NCBI GenBank assembly: GCA_963809245.1
Contig: CAWEIU010000002.1
Location: forward strand, 310,001-374,000
Length of the DNA: 64,000 nucleotides
Direction of reading: 5' to 3'
Origin: Roseiarcus sp963809245
GTDB lineage: Bacteria > Pseudomonadota > Alphaproteobacteria > Rhizobiales > Beijerinckiaceae
In this document: positions 1 through 8,068 of the stretch, piece by piece
Position numbering within the stretch: the first letter of the stretch is position 1
How the letters are laid out: each line of letters starts with the position of its first letter
The notes under the pieces: model-generated
What the model was told of the DNA's origin: nothing
Seen by the model: only the letters and a program-made list of their open reading frames with translations
Databases searched by the model: none
Position numbers and translations under genes: made by a program

Positions 1-888
1 GTGGAACACGCCATGTTCGTTCAGCTTCTTGACGATCTGCGGACCAACGCCGGTCAGCTTGGCGAGATCGTCGGGCGCGCCGCGCGGAGCGGCGAGCAAC
101 TCGAAGCGATCGGTCGTGGAAGCCTCGACGACCTCGGCGGTCTCGGGGAGGGCCTCGACCGGCGCCTCGGCTTCGCCGATGTCGACGCCCGCTGAACCCT
201 GGCTGCGGGAAATGCCGTCGATCGCCGCCCGCGCCATCAGGTCGCAATAGAGCAGGATCGCGCGGCTGGCGTCGTCGTTGGCCGGGATCGGGAAGGCGAC
301 GCCGTCCGGATCGGAATTGGTGTCGAGGATCGCGATGACGGGGATCTTGAGGCGGTTGGCCTCCTTGATCGCCAGCGCTTCCTTGTTCGTGTCGATGACG
401 AAGACGATGTCGGGCACGCCGCCCATCTCCTTGATGCCGCCGAGCGCCTTCTCGAGCTTCTCGCGCTCGCGCGACAGCATCAGGCGTTCCTTCTTGGTGA
501 GGCCCTTGGCGCCTTCGCCGAGCATCTCGTCGAGCTTGCGCAGCCGCGCGATCGAAGCGGAGATGGTCTTCCAGTTGGTGAGCATGCCGCCCAGCCAGCG
601 GGAGTTGACGAAGTACTGCGCCGAGCGGCGAGCGGCCTCGGCGATCTCCGTCGCCGCCTGACGCTTGGTGCCGACGAACAGAACGCGGCCGCCCTTGGCG
701 ACCGTGTCCGAGACGACCTTCAGCGCCTGGTGCAGCAGCGGCACGGTCTGCGCGAGATCGATGATGTGGATGGAGTTGCGCACGCCGTAGATGTACGGCG
801 ACATCTTCGGGTTCCAGCGATGCGACTGATGGCCGAAATGCGCTCCCGATTCGAGGAGCTGGCGCATGGTGAAGTCAGGCAGAGACAC
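1..888 (-). CDS. rpsB: 30S ribosomal protein S2 (C-terminus cut by window edge)
   Basis: Structural protein of the small ribosomal subunit. The reverse strand reads MRQLLESGAHFGHQSHRWNP, the S2 opening signature, and later FVIDTNKEALAIKEANRL, another S2 hallmark. I place the start at the GTG at 888 (V/M-SLPDFTMRQLLE), because alphaproteobacterial S2 proteins begin a few residues before MRQLLE and an AAGGA ribosome binding site lies just upstream; the ATG at 867 would remove those residues. The acidic linker is followed by LAKLTGVGPQIVKKLNEHG, a helix-hairpin-helix tail typical of alphaproteobacterial S2. The frame stays open to base 1, so the stop is outside the window. tsf would be expected next, beyond the edge. 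Confidence 0.95.
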   Translation of the reverse strand, partial: MSLPDFTMRQLLESGAHFGHQSHRWNPKMSPYIYGVRNSIHIIDLAQTVPLLHQALKVVSDTVAKGGRVLFVGTKRQAATEIAEAARRSAQYFVNSRWLGGMLTNWKTISASIARLRKLDEMLGEGAKGLTKKERLMLSREREKLEKALGGIKEMGGVPDIVFVIDTNKEALAIKEANRLKIPVIAILDTNSDPDGVAFPIPANDDASRAILLYCDLMARAAIDGISRSQGSAGVDIGEAEAPVEALPETAEVVEASTTDRFELLAAPRGAPDDLAKLTGVGPQIVKKLNEHGVFH

Positions 889-1142
889 TGCGTATCCTTT
901 CCGGTTAAGCCTCGGCGGATCGATGAGGCGGAGATGTCTCCGCCACCGGAGCGAGCCCTTGGACCAGGGAGCGCAAAAAATCCGCCTGTGGAATGGCCGC
1001 GCATATAGAGGAGGGCGGAGCGAAAGGCAAGCGCCGCGCAGCGCCGCCGCGAGATCCGGGCGCCGTCGCCGATCCGCCGGCGGCGCTGTCGGAAAAAGGT
1101 GGTATAGTGACGGAGCTTGCAGAAGGACCGGCCGACGTCTGA

Positions 1143-2336
1143 GTGAGGCGGTGCTTGGCGTACTGGAATCGCGAATTTCAGAGAATCCGCTCGCCGATTT
1201 TGGGCTACGGCTTTTCGGTCGTGTCCGTCGCGATCGCCCTTGGCGTGGGGCTCGCATTGCAGCATTACCAGTTCCGCGACGTGGCGATGCCGGTGTTTAC
1301 TGTGGCCATTGCCTGCACCGCCTGGTATGCAGGAACATGGCCGTCAGTGATCGCGGTTTTATTGTCGTCAGCGGCCTTCGATTACTTCTTTACGGAGCCG
1401 CTTTACTCTCTCGACATTACTTTCGAGGAGACGCCCGACTATATCATTTTCGTCGCATGGGCGGGAATTGTCGCCTCGTTCAACGCTGTTCGACGCCGTA
1501 TCGAGGACAGTCTTCGTCAAGCCCGCGACGACCTTCAGGCCGAGGTGCAGCAGCGCAGGCTCCGAGAGGACGAAATTCGCAAACTCAATGACGAACTCGG
1601 CAGACGCGCCGCGGAACTTGAAGCGGCCAACAAGGAATTGGAATCGTTTGCCTATTCCGTCTCCCACGACCTGCGCGCGCCGCTTCGCCACATGGTCGGG
1701 TACTCGGAGCTGCTGCAACGACAGGCCTCATCTTCGCTCGACGAGAAGAGCCAGCGATTCCTGCGAACAATTCTCGATTCGGCAAAAAGAATGGGCAACC
1801 TGATTGACGATCTGCTGTCGTTTTCTAGGATCGGACGGGTCGAGGCCAAAAAGACCGAGGTGGACCTGGCGCAGCTCGTCAAGGAGGTCGTCGCGGAAGT
1901 CGAGCAGGACACGAAGGGTCGGGACATTGCCTGGAAGATTGGCGCGCTGCCGGTCTGCTACGGCGACCGTTCCATGCTGAGGCTGGTCGTAGTCAATCTC
2001 GTTTCCAACGCGGTCAAGTTCACGCGCATGCGCGCGCCGGCCGTAATCGAGATTGGCTGTGTCGAGCGGAATCATAGCGAAGTCGAGGTGTTTGTGAGGG
2101 ATAACGGCGCCGGTTTTGACATGCAGTATGTAAACAAGCTGTTCGGCGTCTTTCAACGGCTGCATCTGTCCGAACAGTTTGAAGGCACCGGAATAGGACT
2201 CGCCACCGTCTGGCGCATCATCCACCGCCACGGCGGGGCGGTTCGGGGCGAGGGGGCGGTCGATAAAGGCGCGACCTTCAGCTTCTCGCTTCCGAAAGCA
2301 CAACTTGCTGCGGAAAGGACGGCGAACACTCCATGA
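1143..2336 (+). CDS. Membrane sensor histidine kinase with DUF4118-like N-terminus
   Basis: Probable receptor of a phosphorelay. Residues about 20-112 hold closely spaced hydrophobic segments like the four-helix DUF4118 domain of KdpD (AGTWPSVIAVLLSSAAFDYF). A coiled-coil linker (about 115-168) leads to the HisKA phospho-acceptor His175 in YSVSHDLRAPL. The ATPase domain shows the N box (VVNLVSNAVKF), G1 box (DNGAGFD) and G2 box (GTGIGLA). The SHDLRAPL form is that of phytochrome-type kinases. The GTG at 1143 gives a complete N-terminus, but the ribosome binding site is weak. The stop overlaps the next start by 4 nt (ATGA), so kinase and regulator are translationally coupled. The ligand is unknown; no periplasmic sensory loop of any size is visible. 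Confidence 0.88.
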   Translation: MRRCLAYWNREFQRIRSPILGYGFSVVSVAIALGVGLALQHYQFRDVAMPVFTVAIACTAWYAGTWPSVIAVLLSSAAFDYFFTEPLYSLDITFEETPDYIIFVAWAGIVASFNAVRRRIEDSLRQARDDLQAEVQQRRLREDEIRKLNDELGRRAAELEAANKELESFAYSVSHDLRAPLRHMVGYSELLQRQASSSLDEKSQRFLRTILDSAKRMGNLIDDLLSFSRIGRVEAKKTEVDLAQLVKEVVAEVEQDTKGRDIAWKIGALPVCYGDRSMLRLVVVNLVSNAVKFTRMRAPAVIEIGCVERNHSEVEVFVRDNGAGFDMQYVNKLFGVFQRLHLSEQFEGTGIGLATVWRIIHRHGGAVRGEGAVDKGATFSFSLPKAQLAAERTANTP

Positions 2337-2782
2337 GCAATCTAGGACGCATCTTGATCGTCGAGGACGATCCGAACGATGTCGAGCTGACCTTGACGGC
2401 TCTAACCGACTATAACCTCGCAAACGAGGTGGTGATCACCCGCGACGGACAACAAGCGCTCGATTACCTCTACTACCAAGGCGAATACGCTACGCGCTCG
2501 ACCGACAATCCCGCTGTGATGTTGCTTGATCTCAAGTTGCCGAAGATCGACGGATTGGAAGTCTTGCAGCGGATAAAATCCGACGAAAACCTGAAGAGGA
2601 TGCCCGTGGTGGTGCTGACGTCATCCCACGAGGAAAGAGACATGATGCGAAGCTACAATCTTGGGGTGAACGCCTATGTCGTGAAGCCGGTCGATTTTCA
2701 CGAATTCGTCAACGCGGTGAAGGAACTCGGGGTGTTCTGGGCAGTCATCAACGAGCCGCCGCCGGGCAGCGTGGCAAAGTGA
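2333..2782 (+). CDS. Single-domain response regulator (Rcp1/CheY-like)
   Basis: A stand-alone receiver domain of 149 residues with no output domain. The acidic pocket is EDDPND near residues 11-16, the phosphorylated residue is Asp66 in MLLDLKLPKIDG, and the conserved Thr/Ser and Lys are in VVLTSSHE and VVKPVDF. The long loop before Asp66 (YYQGEYATRSTDNP) is typical of Rcp1-type regulators that partner phytochrome-like kinases. It starts inside the stop of the upstream kinase and its own stop is shared with the downstream kinase start, so it probably passes phosphate between the two. That flow direction is inferred. Confidence 0.92.
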   Translation: MSNLGRILIVEDDPNDVELTLTALTDYNLANEVVITRDGQQALDYLYYQGEYATRSTDNPAVMLLDLKLPKIDGLEVLQRIKSDENLKRMPVVVLTSSHEERDMMRSYNLGVNAYVVKPVDFHEFVNAVKELGVFWAVINEPPPGSVAK

Positions 2783-4296
2783 CATCTTCTCTTCGGATTC
2801 TGTTGCTGGAGGATGACGCACATGACGCGGAGCTCATACAGGAGCTCCTTGAAGCCAATCATTTCGTCTGTGAAGTAGCCCGCGTGCAAACCGGCGCCGA
2901 GTTCGTAGCGGGTCTCGAGGACCCTCAAATCAACCTCATTCTCGCGGATTACAAGCTTCCTTCCTTCGACGGCCTATCCGCATTGAGACTCGCGCTGGAA
3001 GCTCGCGCCGATGTGCCCTTCATCTTCGTTTCCGGGTCGCTCGGAGAAGAGGTGGCGATCGAATCGGTTAAAATCGGGGCCACCGACTATGTCGTGAAGT
3101 CGAGACTGTCGAGACTGGCGCCCTGCGTCGAACGCGCGATGCGCGAAGCCCGAGAACGCGCCGAACGCAAGAAAGCCCAGGAGGCGTTTCGCCGAAGTGA
3201 GATGTATCTGGCGGAGGCGCAGCGGCTGAGTCGCACAGGGAGCTTCGGCTGGGAGCCGGCGACCGGCCGGATCACTTGGTCGGACGAGACGTATCGAATT
3301 TTCGCATATGCGCCGACGACAGAGCCGACCGTTGGGTTGATGCTTGACCGAACGCATCCGGACGACCGCCTGCGTCTGCGGCAAATCATCGGATGCGCCT
3401 CGAACCAGAGGAGCGCATTTACCTGCGAGCATCGCCTGCTGATGGCCGACGGCTCGGTCAAACATGTTCGCGTCGTGGGCCATCCCTCAGCCGAAGAGCA
3501 AACGGGGAGTCTCGTCTTCGTTGGGGCGGTGATGGATATCACCGACCGCAAGCACGCCGAAGACGAGCGCGAAAGATTGCGCCAGCTCGAGGCGGAGCTC
3601 GCCTATATGAACCGCGTCAGCATGATGGGAGAGCTGGCCGCCTCGCTGGCTCATGAAATCAAGCAACCGATCGCCGCCGCCGCCCTCAGCGCCCAGACCT
3701 GCGTGCAATGGCTCCGTCGTGAGCCACCCGACGTGACGAATGCGTCCGAGGCGGCTTCGTCGACGGTCGCTTTCATGATGCGCGCCGGCGGAATCATCGA
3801 CCGCGTGTATTCGCTTTATCGGCGCGGCACGCCGGAGCGGGAAGCGGTCGACCTCAATGGAATTGTTCGCGAGATGAGCTTGCTGCTGGGCGAAACGGCG
3901 AAGCGGAACGCTGTTTCGATCCGGACCGACCTCGATCCGGAGCTTCCGACGACGACAGCAGATCGCGTCCAGCTCCAGCAGGTCTTGATGAACCTGATGC
4001 TCAACGGCGTCGAGGCGATGCAGGATACGGGCGGTGAACTGACCGTCGCCTCGAAGAGGACCGAGGATGGTCAATTGTTGATCTCGGTGAGCGATACGGG
4101 CGTCGGGCTCTCAAACGATGAAGCCAATCGCATGTTCGAGGCCTTCTTCACCACGAAGCCGCGCGGTACCGGCATGGGCCTGTCCATCAGTCGGCGGATC
4201 ATCGCGTCTCATGGCGGCCATTTGTGGAAGAGCCCCGACTTGGGTCGGGGCGCGACCTTTCAGTTCACGCTGCCCGTCGTGTCGACAGGATCTTGA
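2779..4296 (+). CDS. Receiver-PAS hybrid histidine kinase (FixL-type transmitter)
   Basis: Soluble 505-residue kinase with an N-terminal receiver. The receiver covers about residues 5-120 with phosphorylatable Asp57 in LILADYKLPSFDG. A PAS fold follows at about 145-260 (ending VGAVMDITDRK). The transmitter has His292 in ELAASLAHEIKQPI, the form of FixL-type kinases, then an ATPase domain with LMNLMLNGVEAM, DTGVGL and GTGMGLSISRRII. Start is the GTG at 2779, which overlaps the TGA of the upstream regulator (GTGA). Having the receiver first suggests that this kinase is controlled by phosphorylation from the upstream pair. No output regulator follows, so the final target is unknown. Confidence 0.88.
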   Translation: MTSSLRILLLEDDAHDAELIQELLEANHFVCEVARVQTGAEFVAGLEDPQINLILADYKLPSFDGLSALRLALEARADVPFIFVSGSLGEEVAIESVKIGATDYVVKSRLSRLAPCVERAMREARERAERKKAQEAFRRSEMYLAEAQRLSRTGSFGWEPATGRITWSDETYRIFAYAPTTEPTVGLMLDRTHPDDRLRLRQIIGCASNQRSAFTCEHRLLMADGSVKHVRVVGHPSAEEQTGSLVFVGAVMDITDRKHAEDERERLRQLEAELAYMNRVSMMGELAASLAHEIKQPIAAAALSAQTCVQWLRREPPDVTNASEAASSTVAFMMRAGGIIDRVYSLYRRGTPEREAVDLNGIVREMSLLLGETAKRNAVSIRTDLDPELPTTTADRVQLQQVLMNLMLNGVEAMQDTGGELTVASKRTEDGQLLISVSDTGVGLSNDEANRMFEAFFTTKPRGTGMGLSISRRIIASHGGHLWKSPDLGRGATFQFTLPVVSTGS

Positions 4297-4443
4297 GTGG
4301 CGAGCTCGTGGCGAACCGGCCGCTGTCGGAGGTGATTTTCGTCCGGCGTCTCGCGAGCTCTTGATCGCCGCCTCGCGGCTACACATTTCCGGCGCGTACT
4401 ATCGCCGCCTCATCAAACACGATTCGCGACGGCGGAGGAACCA

Positions 4444-6228
4444 ATGGCAGAGAAACGTAAGCTAGCCGCGATTTTGGCTGCCGACGTCGTCGGGTTCAGT
4501 CGGCTCACCGGCGCGGACGAGGATCGCACTCTGGCGCGGCTTCGGGCGCTGCGCAGCGATCTTATTGACCCAACCATCGCCGTGCACAACGGACGCGTGT
4601 TCAAGCGCACCGGCGATGGCGCGCTGGTCGAATTTCGCAGCGTTGTCGACGCGGTGCGCTGCGCAATCGAAGTGCAAAACGCCATGGTTGAGCGCAACGC
4701 GGGCGTTCCGGAAGATCGCCGGATCGAAATCCGGATCGGCGTTCATGTCGGCGACGTCGTCGAGGAGGCCGACGGCGACCTGATGGGCGACGGCGTCAAC
4801 ATTGCCGCGCGCTTGGAAGGCGTCGCCGAGCCCGGCGCGATCTGTCTCTCCGAACAGGCCTATTGGCAGGTCAAGGCCAGGCTCGACGTCGCGGTCAGCG
4901 ACCTCGGCGCAACCCAGCTCAAGAACATCGCCGAGCCGGTTCGAGCCTTTGCGATTCGCGTCGCCCTCTCCGCTAGGGCCAGGCCCGCCATACGGGCCGA
5001 GCTTGCGGCGCCGGAAAAGGCTTCGGTCCCGCCGACCCTTCCCGATAAGCGCTCGATCGCCGTGCTGGCGTTCAACAACATGAGCGGCGACGCCGAACAG
5101 GAGTATTTCTCCGACGGAATCAGCGAGGACATCATCACCGACCTCTCGAGGCTGTCCGGACTGCACGTGATCGCCCGCAACTCGTCGTTTGTCTACAAGA
5201 AGGCGGCGGTCTCCGTGCCTGAAGTGGCAAAGGCGCTCGGCGTCCGCTACGTGCTCGAAGGCAGCGTGCGCAAGGCCGGCAACCGGGTCCGAGTCACCGC
5301 GCAATTGATCGATTCGATTGGCGGCGGGCATGTTTGGGCCAGCCGGTTCGATCGAGAACTCACCGATATTTTCACCCTTCAGGACGAACTCACGAAGGAG
5401 ATCGTTTCCGCGCTGCAGTTGAAGCTGACAAGCAGCGAAGAGGATCGACTGACCCAAAGGCGCAGCGACAACATCGAAGCCTTCGAACTTTTCCTGCGCG
5501 GCCGCGAGCAAACATGGGCCGCCACCCGAACGGGCAACGTCGCGGCGCGTGGCCTGCTTGAGCGCGCGATCGCTATCGATCCGCGGTATGCCGCGGCCTA
5601 CGCACTCATCGCCTTCACCCATCTGAACGACTACGCCAACGGTTGGACCGGCGATCCGGAGCGCTCGCTGCGCACCGGGCAACATCTCGCGCGGCAAGTG
5701 GTGGGGATGGACGAGGAAGAGCCCGCCGGTCACTTCGCGCTGGGGGTCGCTCACGTATGGAGCCGGGAGCTCGACCAGGCGCAGACGGAGGCGCGACGTG
5801 GTCTCGCCCTCTCGCCCAACTCCGTGGAACTCCTGATCTTGATGGCCAATATTCAGATATTCTCCGGCGAGCCGGGAGACGCCCTTGTGACGCTGGAGAC
5901 TTCCATGCGTCTGGACCCTCACTGCCCGGAAATCACGCTACAGTTTGTCGCCGATGCGCGCTTCTCCCTCGGCCAGTATGAGCAGGCGATTGTCGCACTC
6001 GAGGAGCGGCTCGTACGAAATCCTCAATCGGAGACGGCTTATGCCCTGCTGGCGTCCTCCTACGGCCACCTCCGCCGACCGGAGGAATGCAGACAGGCAT
6101 GGGAACAGGCGCTCAGGATAAACCCCGCGTTCTCGATCGAGCGGCGCCGCCGGGTCCAACCGTTCCAGAACCCGGAGGATTTTGAGCGCCGTGTCGAGGG
6201 GCTCCGCAAGGCGGGACTGGAGGTCTGA
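4444..6228 (+). CDS. Class III adenylate/guanylate cyclase with TolB-like and TPR domains
   Basis: Predicted to convert a nucleoside triphosphate to cAMP (or cGMP). Residues about 5-175 form the class III catalytic domain: the first metal Asp is in ILAADVVGFSRL, the second in KRTGDGALVEF, and the transition-state Asn/Arg are in GDGVNIAARLE. A TolB N-terminal-like segment follows at about 200-330 (DKRSIAVLAFNNMSGDAEQE, then VRYVLEGSVRKAGNRVRVTA). The C-terminal half carries TPR-like helices (LERAIAIDPRYAAAYALIA). This architecture is common and repeated in rhizobial genomes. A strong GGAGGA precedes the ATG. It lies 147 bp after the kinase operon in the same direction; a functional link is possible but unproven. 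There is no transmembrane segment. Confidence 0.9.
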   Translation: MAEKRKLAAILAADVVGFSRLTGADEDRTLARLRALRSDLIDPTIAVHNGRVFKRTGDGALVEFRSVVDAVRCAIEVQNAMVERNAGVPEDRRIEIRIGVHVGDVVEEADGDLMGDGVNIAARLEGVAEPGAICLSEQAYWQVKARLDVAVSDLGATQLKNIAEPVRAFAIRVALSARARPAIRAELAAPEKASVPPTLPDKRSIAVLAFNNMSGDAEQEYFSDGISEDIITDLSRLSGLHVIARNSSFVYKKAAVSVPEVAKALGVRYVLEGSVRKAGNRVRVTAQLIDSIGGGHVWASRFDRELTDIFTLQDELTKEIVSALQLKLTSSEEDRLTQRRSDNIEAFELFLRGREQTWAATRTGNVAARGLLERAIAIDPRYAAAYALIAFTHLNDYANGWTGDPERSLRTGQHLARQVVGMDEEEPAGHFALGVAHVWSRELDQAQTEARRGLALSPNSVELLILMANIQIFSGEPGDALVTLETSMRLDPHCPEITLQFVADARFSLGQYEQAIVALEERLVRNPQSETAYALLASSYGHLRRPEECRQAWEQALRINPAFSIERRRRVQPFQNPEDFERRVEGLRKAGLEV

Positions 6229-6267
6229 ACAAAGCATAACACTGCCAACGGAGGCGACGGAAACGCC

Positions 6268-6735
6268 ATGGACAAGCTAAGTCTACAAAACCCGGTGTTC
6301 GCAACCTACGCGATCGTCGCAACGCTCATGATCCTGAAGGTCGTGGGCATGTCCTGGCTGACCGTCGTAAGGATGATGCAAGTGAAGGGCGGTTTCCGCT
6401 CGCCTGAGGATCTCAGGAAGACTCCTTTCAACCCCGAGCCCAATCCGAACCAGCTCGAGCCCAACGAGCGGGTCGAGCGCATCCGCCGGATCCAGATGAA
6501 CGATCTGGAGAATGTGCCGTTTTTTCTCGTCGCCGGTTTTCTCTATGTCCTCACTGAGCCCTCGCTACTGCTCGCGCGATGGCTTTTCTACGGTTATGTC
6601 GCGTCGCGTTTGCTGCATTTCGCCGCCTATTTCACCGGACAGTCACACGAAACGCGCGCGACATTCTGGACCGTGGGCTCGGTTATCCTCATCTTCATGA
6701 CCGTCCGGACTTTGCTCGCCGCGTTCGGCTACTGA
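6268..6735 (+). CDS. MAPEG family membrane protein
   Basis: A 155-residue integral membrane protein of the MAPEG family (microsomal glutathione transferase / prostaglandin E synthase fold). The signature ERVERIRRIQMNDLENVPFF, with a basic cytoplasmic stretch followed by N-D-x-E-N, matches the MGST1-type glutathione-binding region. Four hydrophobic helices are visible at about 10-35, 85-100, 105-125 and 133-153. Members conjugate or reduce lipophilic electrophiles and hydroperoxides with glutathione; the substrate here cannot be told. It begins 39 bp after the cyclase with its own GGAGG and faces the convergent oxidoreductase gene. Confidence 0.88.
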   Translation: MDKLSLQNPVFATYAIVATLMILKVVGMSWLTVVRMMQVKGGFRSPEDLRKTPFNPEPNPNQLEPNERVERIRRIQMNDLENVPFFLVAGFLYVLTEPSLLLARWLFYGYVASRLLHFAAYFTGQSHETRATFWTVGSVILIFMTVRTLLAAFGY

Positions 6736-6741
6736 CGTAAA

Positions 6742-6764
6742 GGGGCGAGGCAAGTGACCGCCCC
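6742..6764. terminator. Candidate bidirectional hairpin between convergent genes
   Basis: GGGGCG (6742-6747) pairs with CGCCCC (6759-6764) around an 11-nt loop, immediately after the MAPEG stop and before the end of the opposing oxidoreductase gene. There is no clear T-run on either side, so intrinsic termination is only possible. Confidence 0.4.
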
Positions 6765-6823
6765 TCGTCCTGAGGCGACGCGAATCTAAGCCAGGCAATG
6801 TCGTCTCTGCAGATTGGCTTAAA

Positions 6824-7795
6824 TCACGGCCTCAGCGCGATCTTCCCCGTCCGGCCCGGCTGAGCGCTCGCCCGTGCGGCGGCGGCCGCCTCGGCGAGGG
6901 GAAAGGCCTGTTCCACCGGCAGTTTCAGTTCGCCGGTCGCGGCCATCCGCATGAGATCGCCAATCATTCGGCCGACTTTGTCGCGATCGCCAGTCCGCTT
7001 CGCCACCCAGAAGCCGGTCACCTTGGCCTGCTTGAAGATGAGGTCGCCGGGGTTGAGAGCCATCGGCTTGCCCGCCATGGCGCCGAAGGTCATCAGATGG
7101 CCGCCCTCGGCGAGGATGTGGAGCATCTGGCCGCTCTCCTCGCCGCCCACGGAATCGAGTGCGGCGGCGATCGGCGCGCCGCCGGTGATCGCCTTGACCT
7201 TCGCCTGCCAGCCGGCTTCGCTCGTCGAGACCGCGTCGCCAACGCCGAGCGCCGCGAGTTCGGCGACTCCAGCCTCCCGCCGCACGAGGTTGACGACACG
7301 CACGCCGCGCGCCTTGGCAATCATCGCCAGGGTCTTGCCGACCGCGCCGGTCGCGGCGTTCTGGATCATCCATTGGCCGGGTTGAAGCGCGAAGTCCTCG
7401 AGCGCCATGAGAGCGGATAGCGGCATCGCGCAGAGTTGGCAGGCGATTTCGTCGCTCACCGTATCGGGGACGGGCACTGCGCCGCGCGCCGGGGCGATGA
7501 AATATTCGGCCCAGGCGTTAGCGACGCCCGCCATTGTGACGCGCTGGCCGAGCGCCGGCGCCGAGACCTCCGGCCCGTGCGCATCCACGACGCCGAGCGC
7601 CTCGGTGCCGCCGACCGCCGGCAGCGGCGGCTTGTAGCCGTACTCGCCGCGGATCGTGAAGAGGTCGTGATTGTGGATCGGCGAGAGCGTCAACCTGACG
7701 CGGATCTCGCCGCGGCCGGGCTCGGGCAGGGGGCGTTCGCCAAGATGCAGAACCTCGGCCGGGTCGCCGAACCGATCGTAAACGACGCATCGCAT
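6824..7795 (-). CDS. Zinc-independent MDR-family NADPH oxidoreductase (quinone / enoyl reductase-like)
   Basis: Medium-chain dehydrogenase/reductase of 323 residues. The N-terminal GroES-like domain reads MRCVVYDRFGDPAEVLHLGE and PAVGGTEALGVVDAHG. The Rossmann part contains IQNAATGAVGKTLAMIAKARG, the A-x-x-G-x-V-G nucleotide site of the quinone reductase / 2-enoyl thioester reductase branch. The cysteine and histidine ligands of the catalytic zinc are not seen. Start is the ATG at 7795, preceded by GAGGAG 8 nt upstream; longer versions would add a low-complexity leader. It is convergent with the MAPEG gene. Substrate is not predictable; a two-electron quinone or enoyl reductase is the likely range. 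Confidence 0.85.
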   Translation of the reverse strand: MRCVVYDRFGDPAEVLHLGERPLPEPGRGEIRVRLTLSPIHNHDLFTIRGEYGYKPPLPAVGGTEALGVVDAHGPEVSAPALGQRVTMAGVANAWAEYFIAPARGAVPVPDTVSDEIACQLCAMPLSALMALEDFALQPGQWMIQNAATGAVGKTLAMIAKARGVRVVNLVRREAGVAELAALGVGDAVSTSEAGWQAKVKAITGGAPIAAALDSVGGEESGQMLHILAEGGHLMTFGAMAGKPMALNPGDLIFKQAKVTGFWVAKRTGDRDKVGRMIGDLMRMAATGELKLPVEQAFPLAEAAAAARASAQPGRTGKIALRP

Positions 7796-8068
7796 GAGAC
7801 GCTCCTCGCTTTGCTCCGCCTCAGACCGCTCATGAGCGCTGTTTTCATGGCGAAATCTTCCTGTCGCCCCATATCCGCTCCGACTGCCTGCACTGGCAAG
7901 CCTAATTAGTCGCTGAGCGGTTGGCTGCGCGACGCAGAGCGCCGACATGGATTTGATGGGCTGACGGCCTGTCGGGACGGTCGTAAAAGCTGGCGTCGCC
8001 GGGGCCGGCGAAGGGATGAAGAACTAAGGGCTCAGAGAACGGCGGCCGCTCCTAAGACACGCCTCGGT

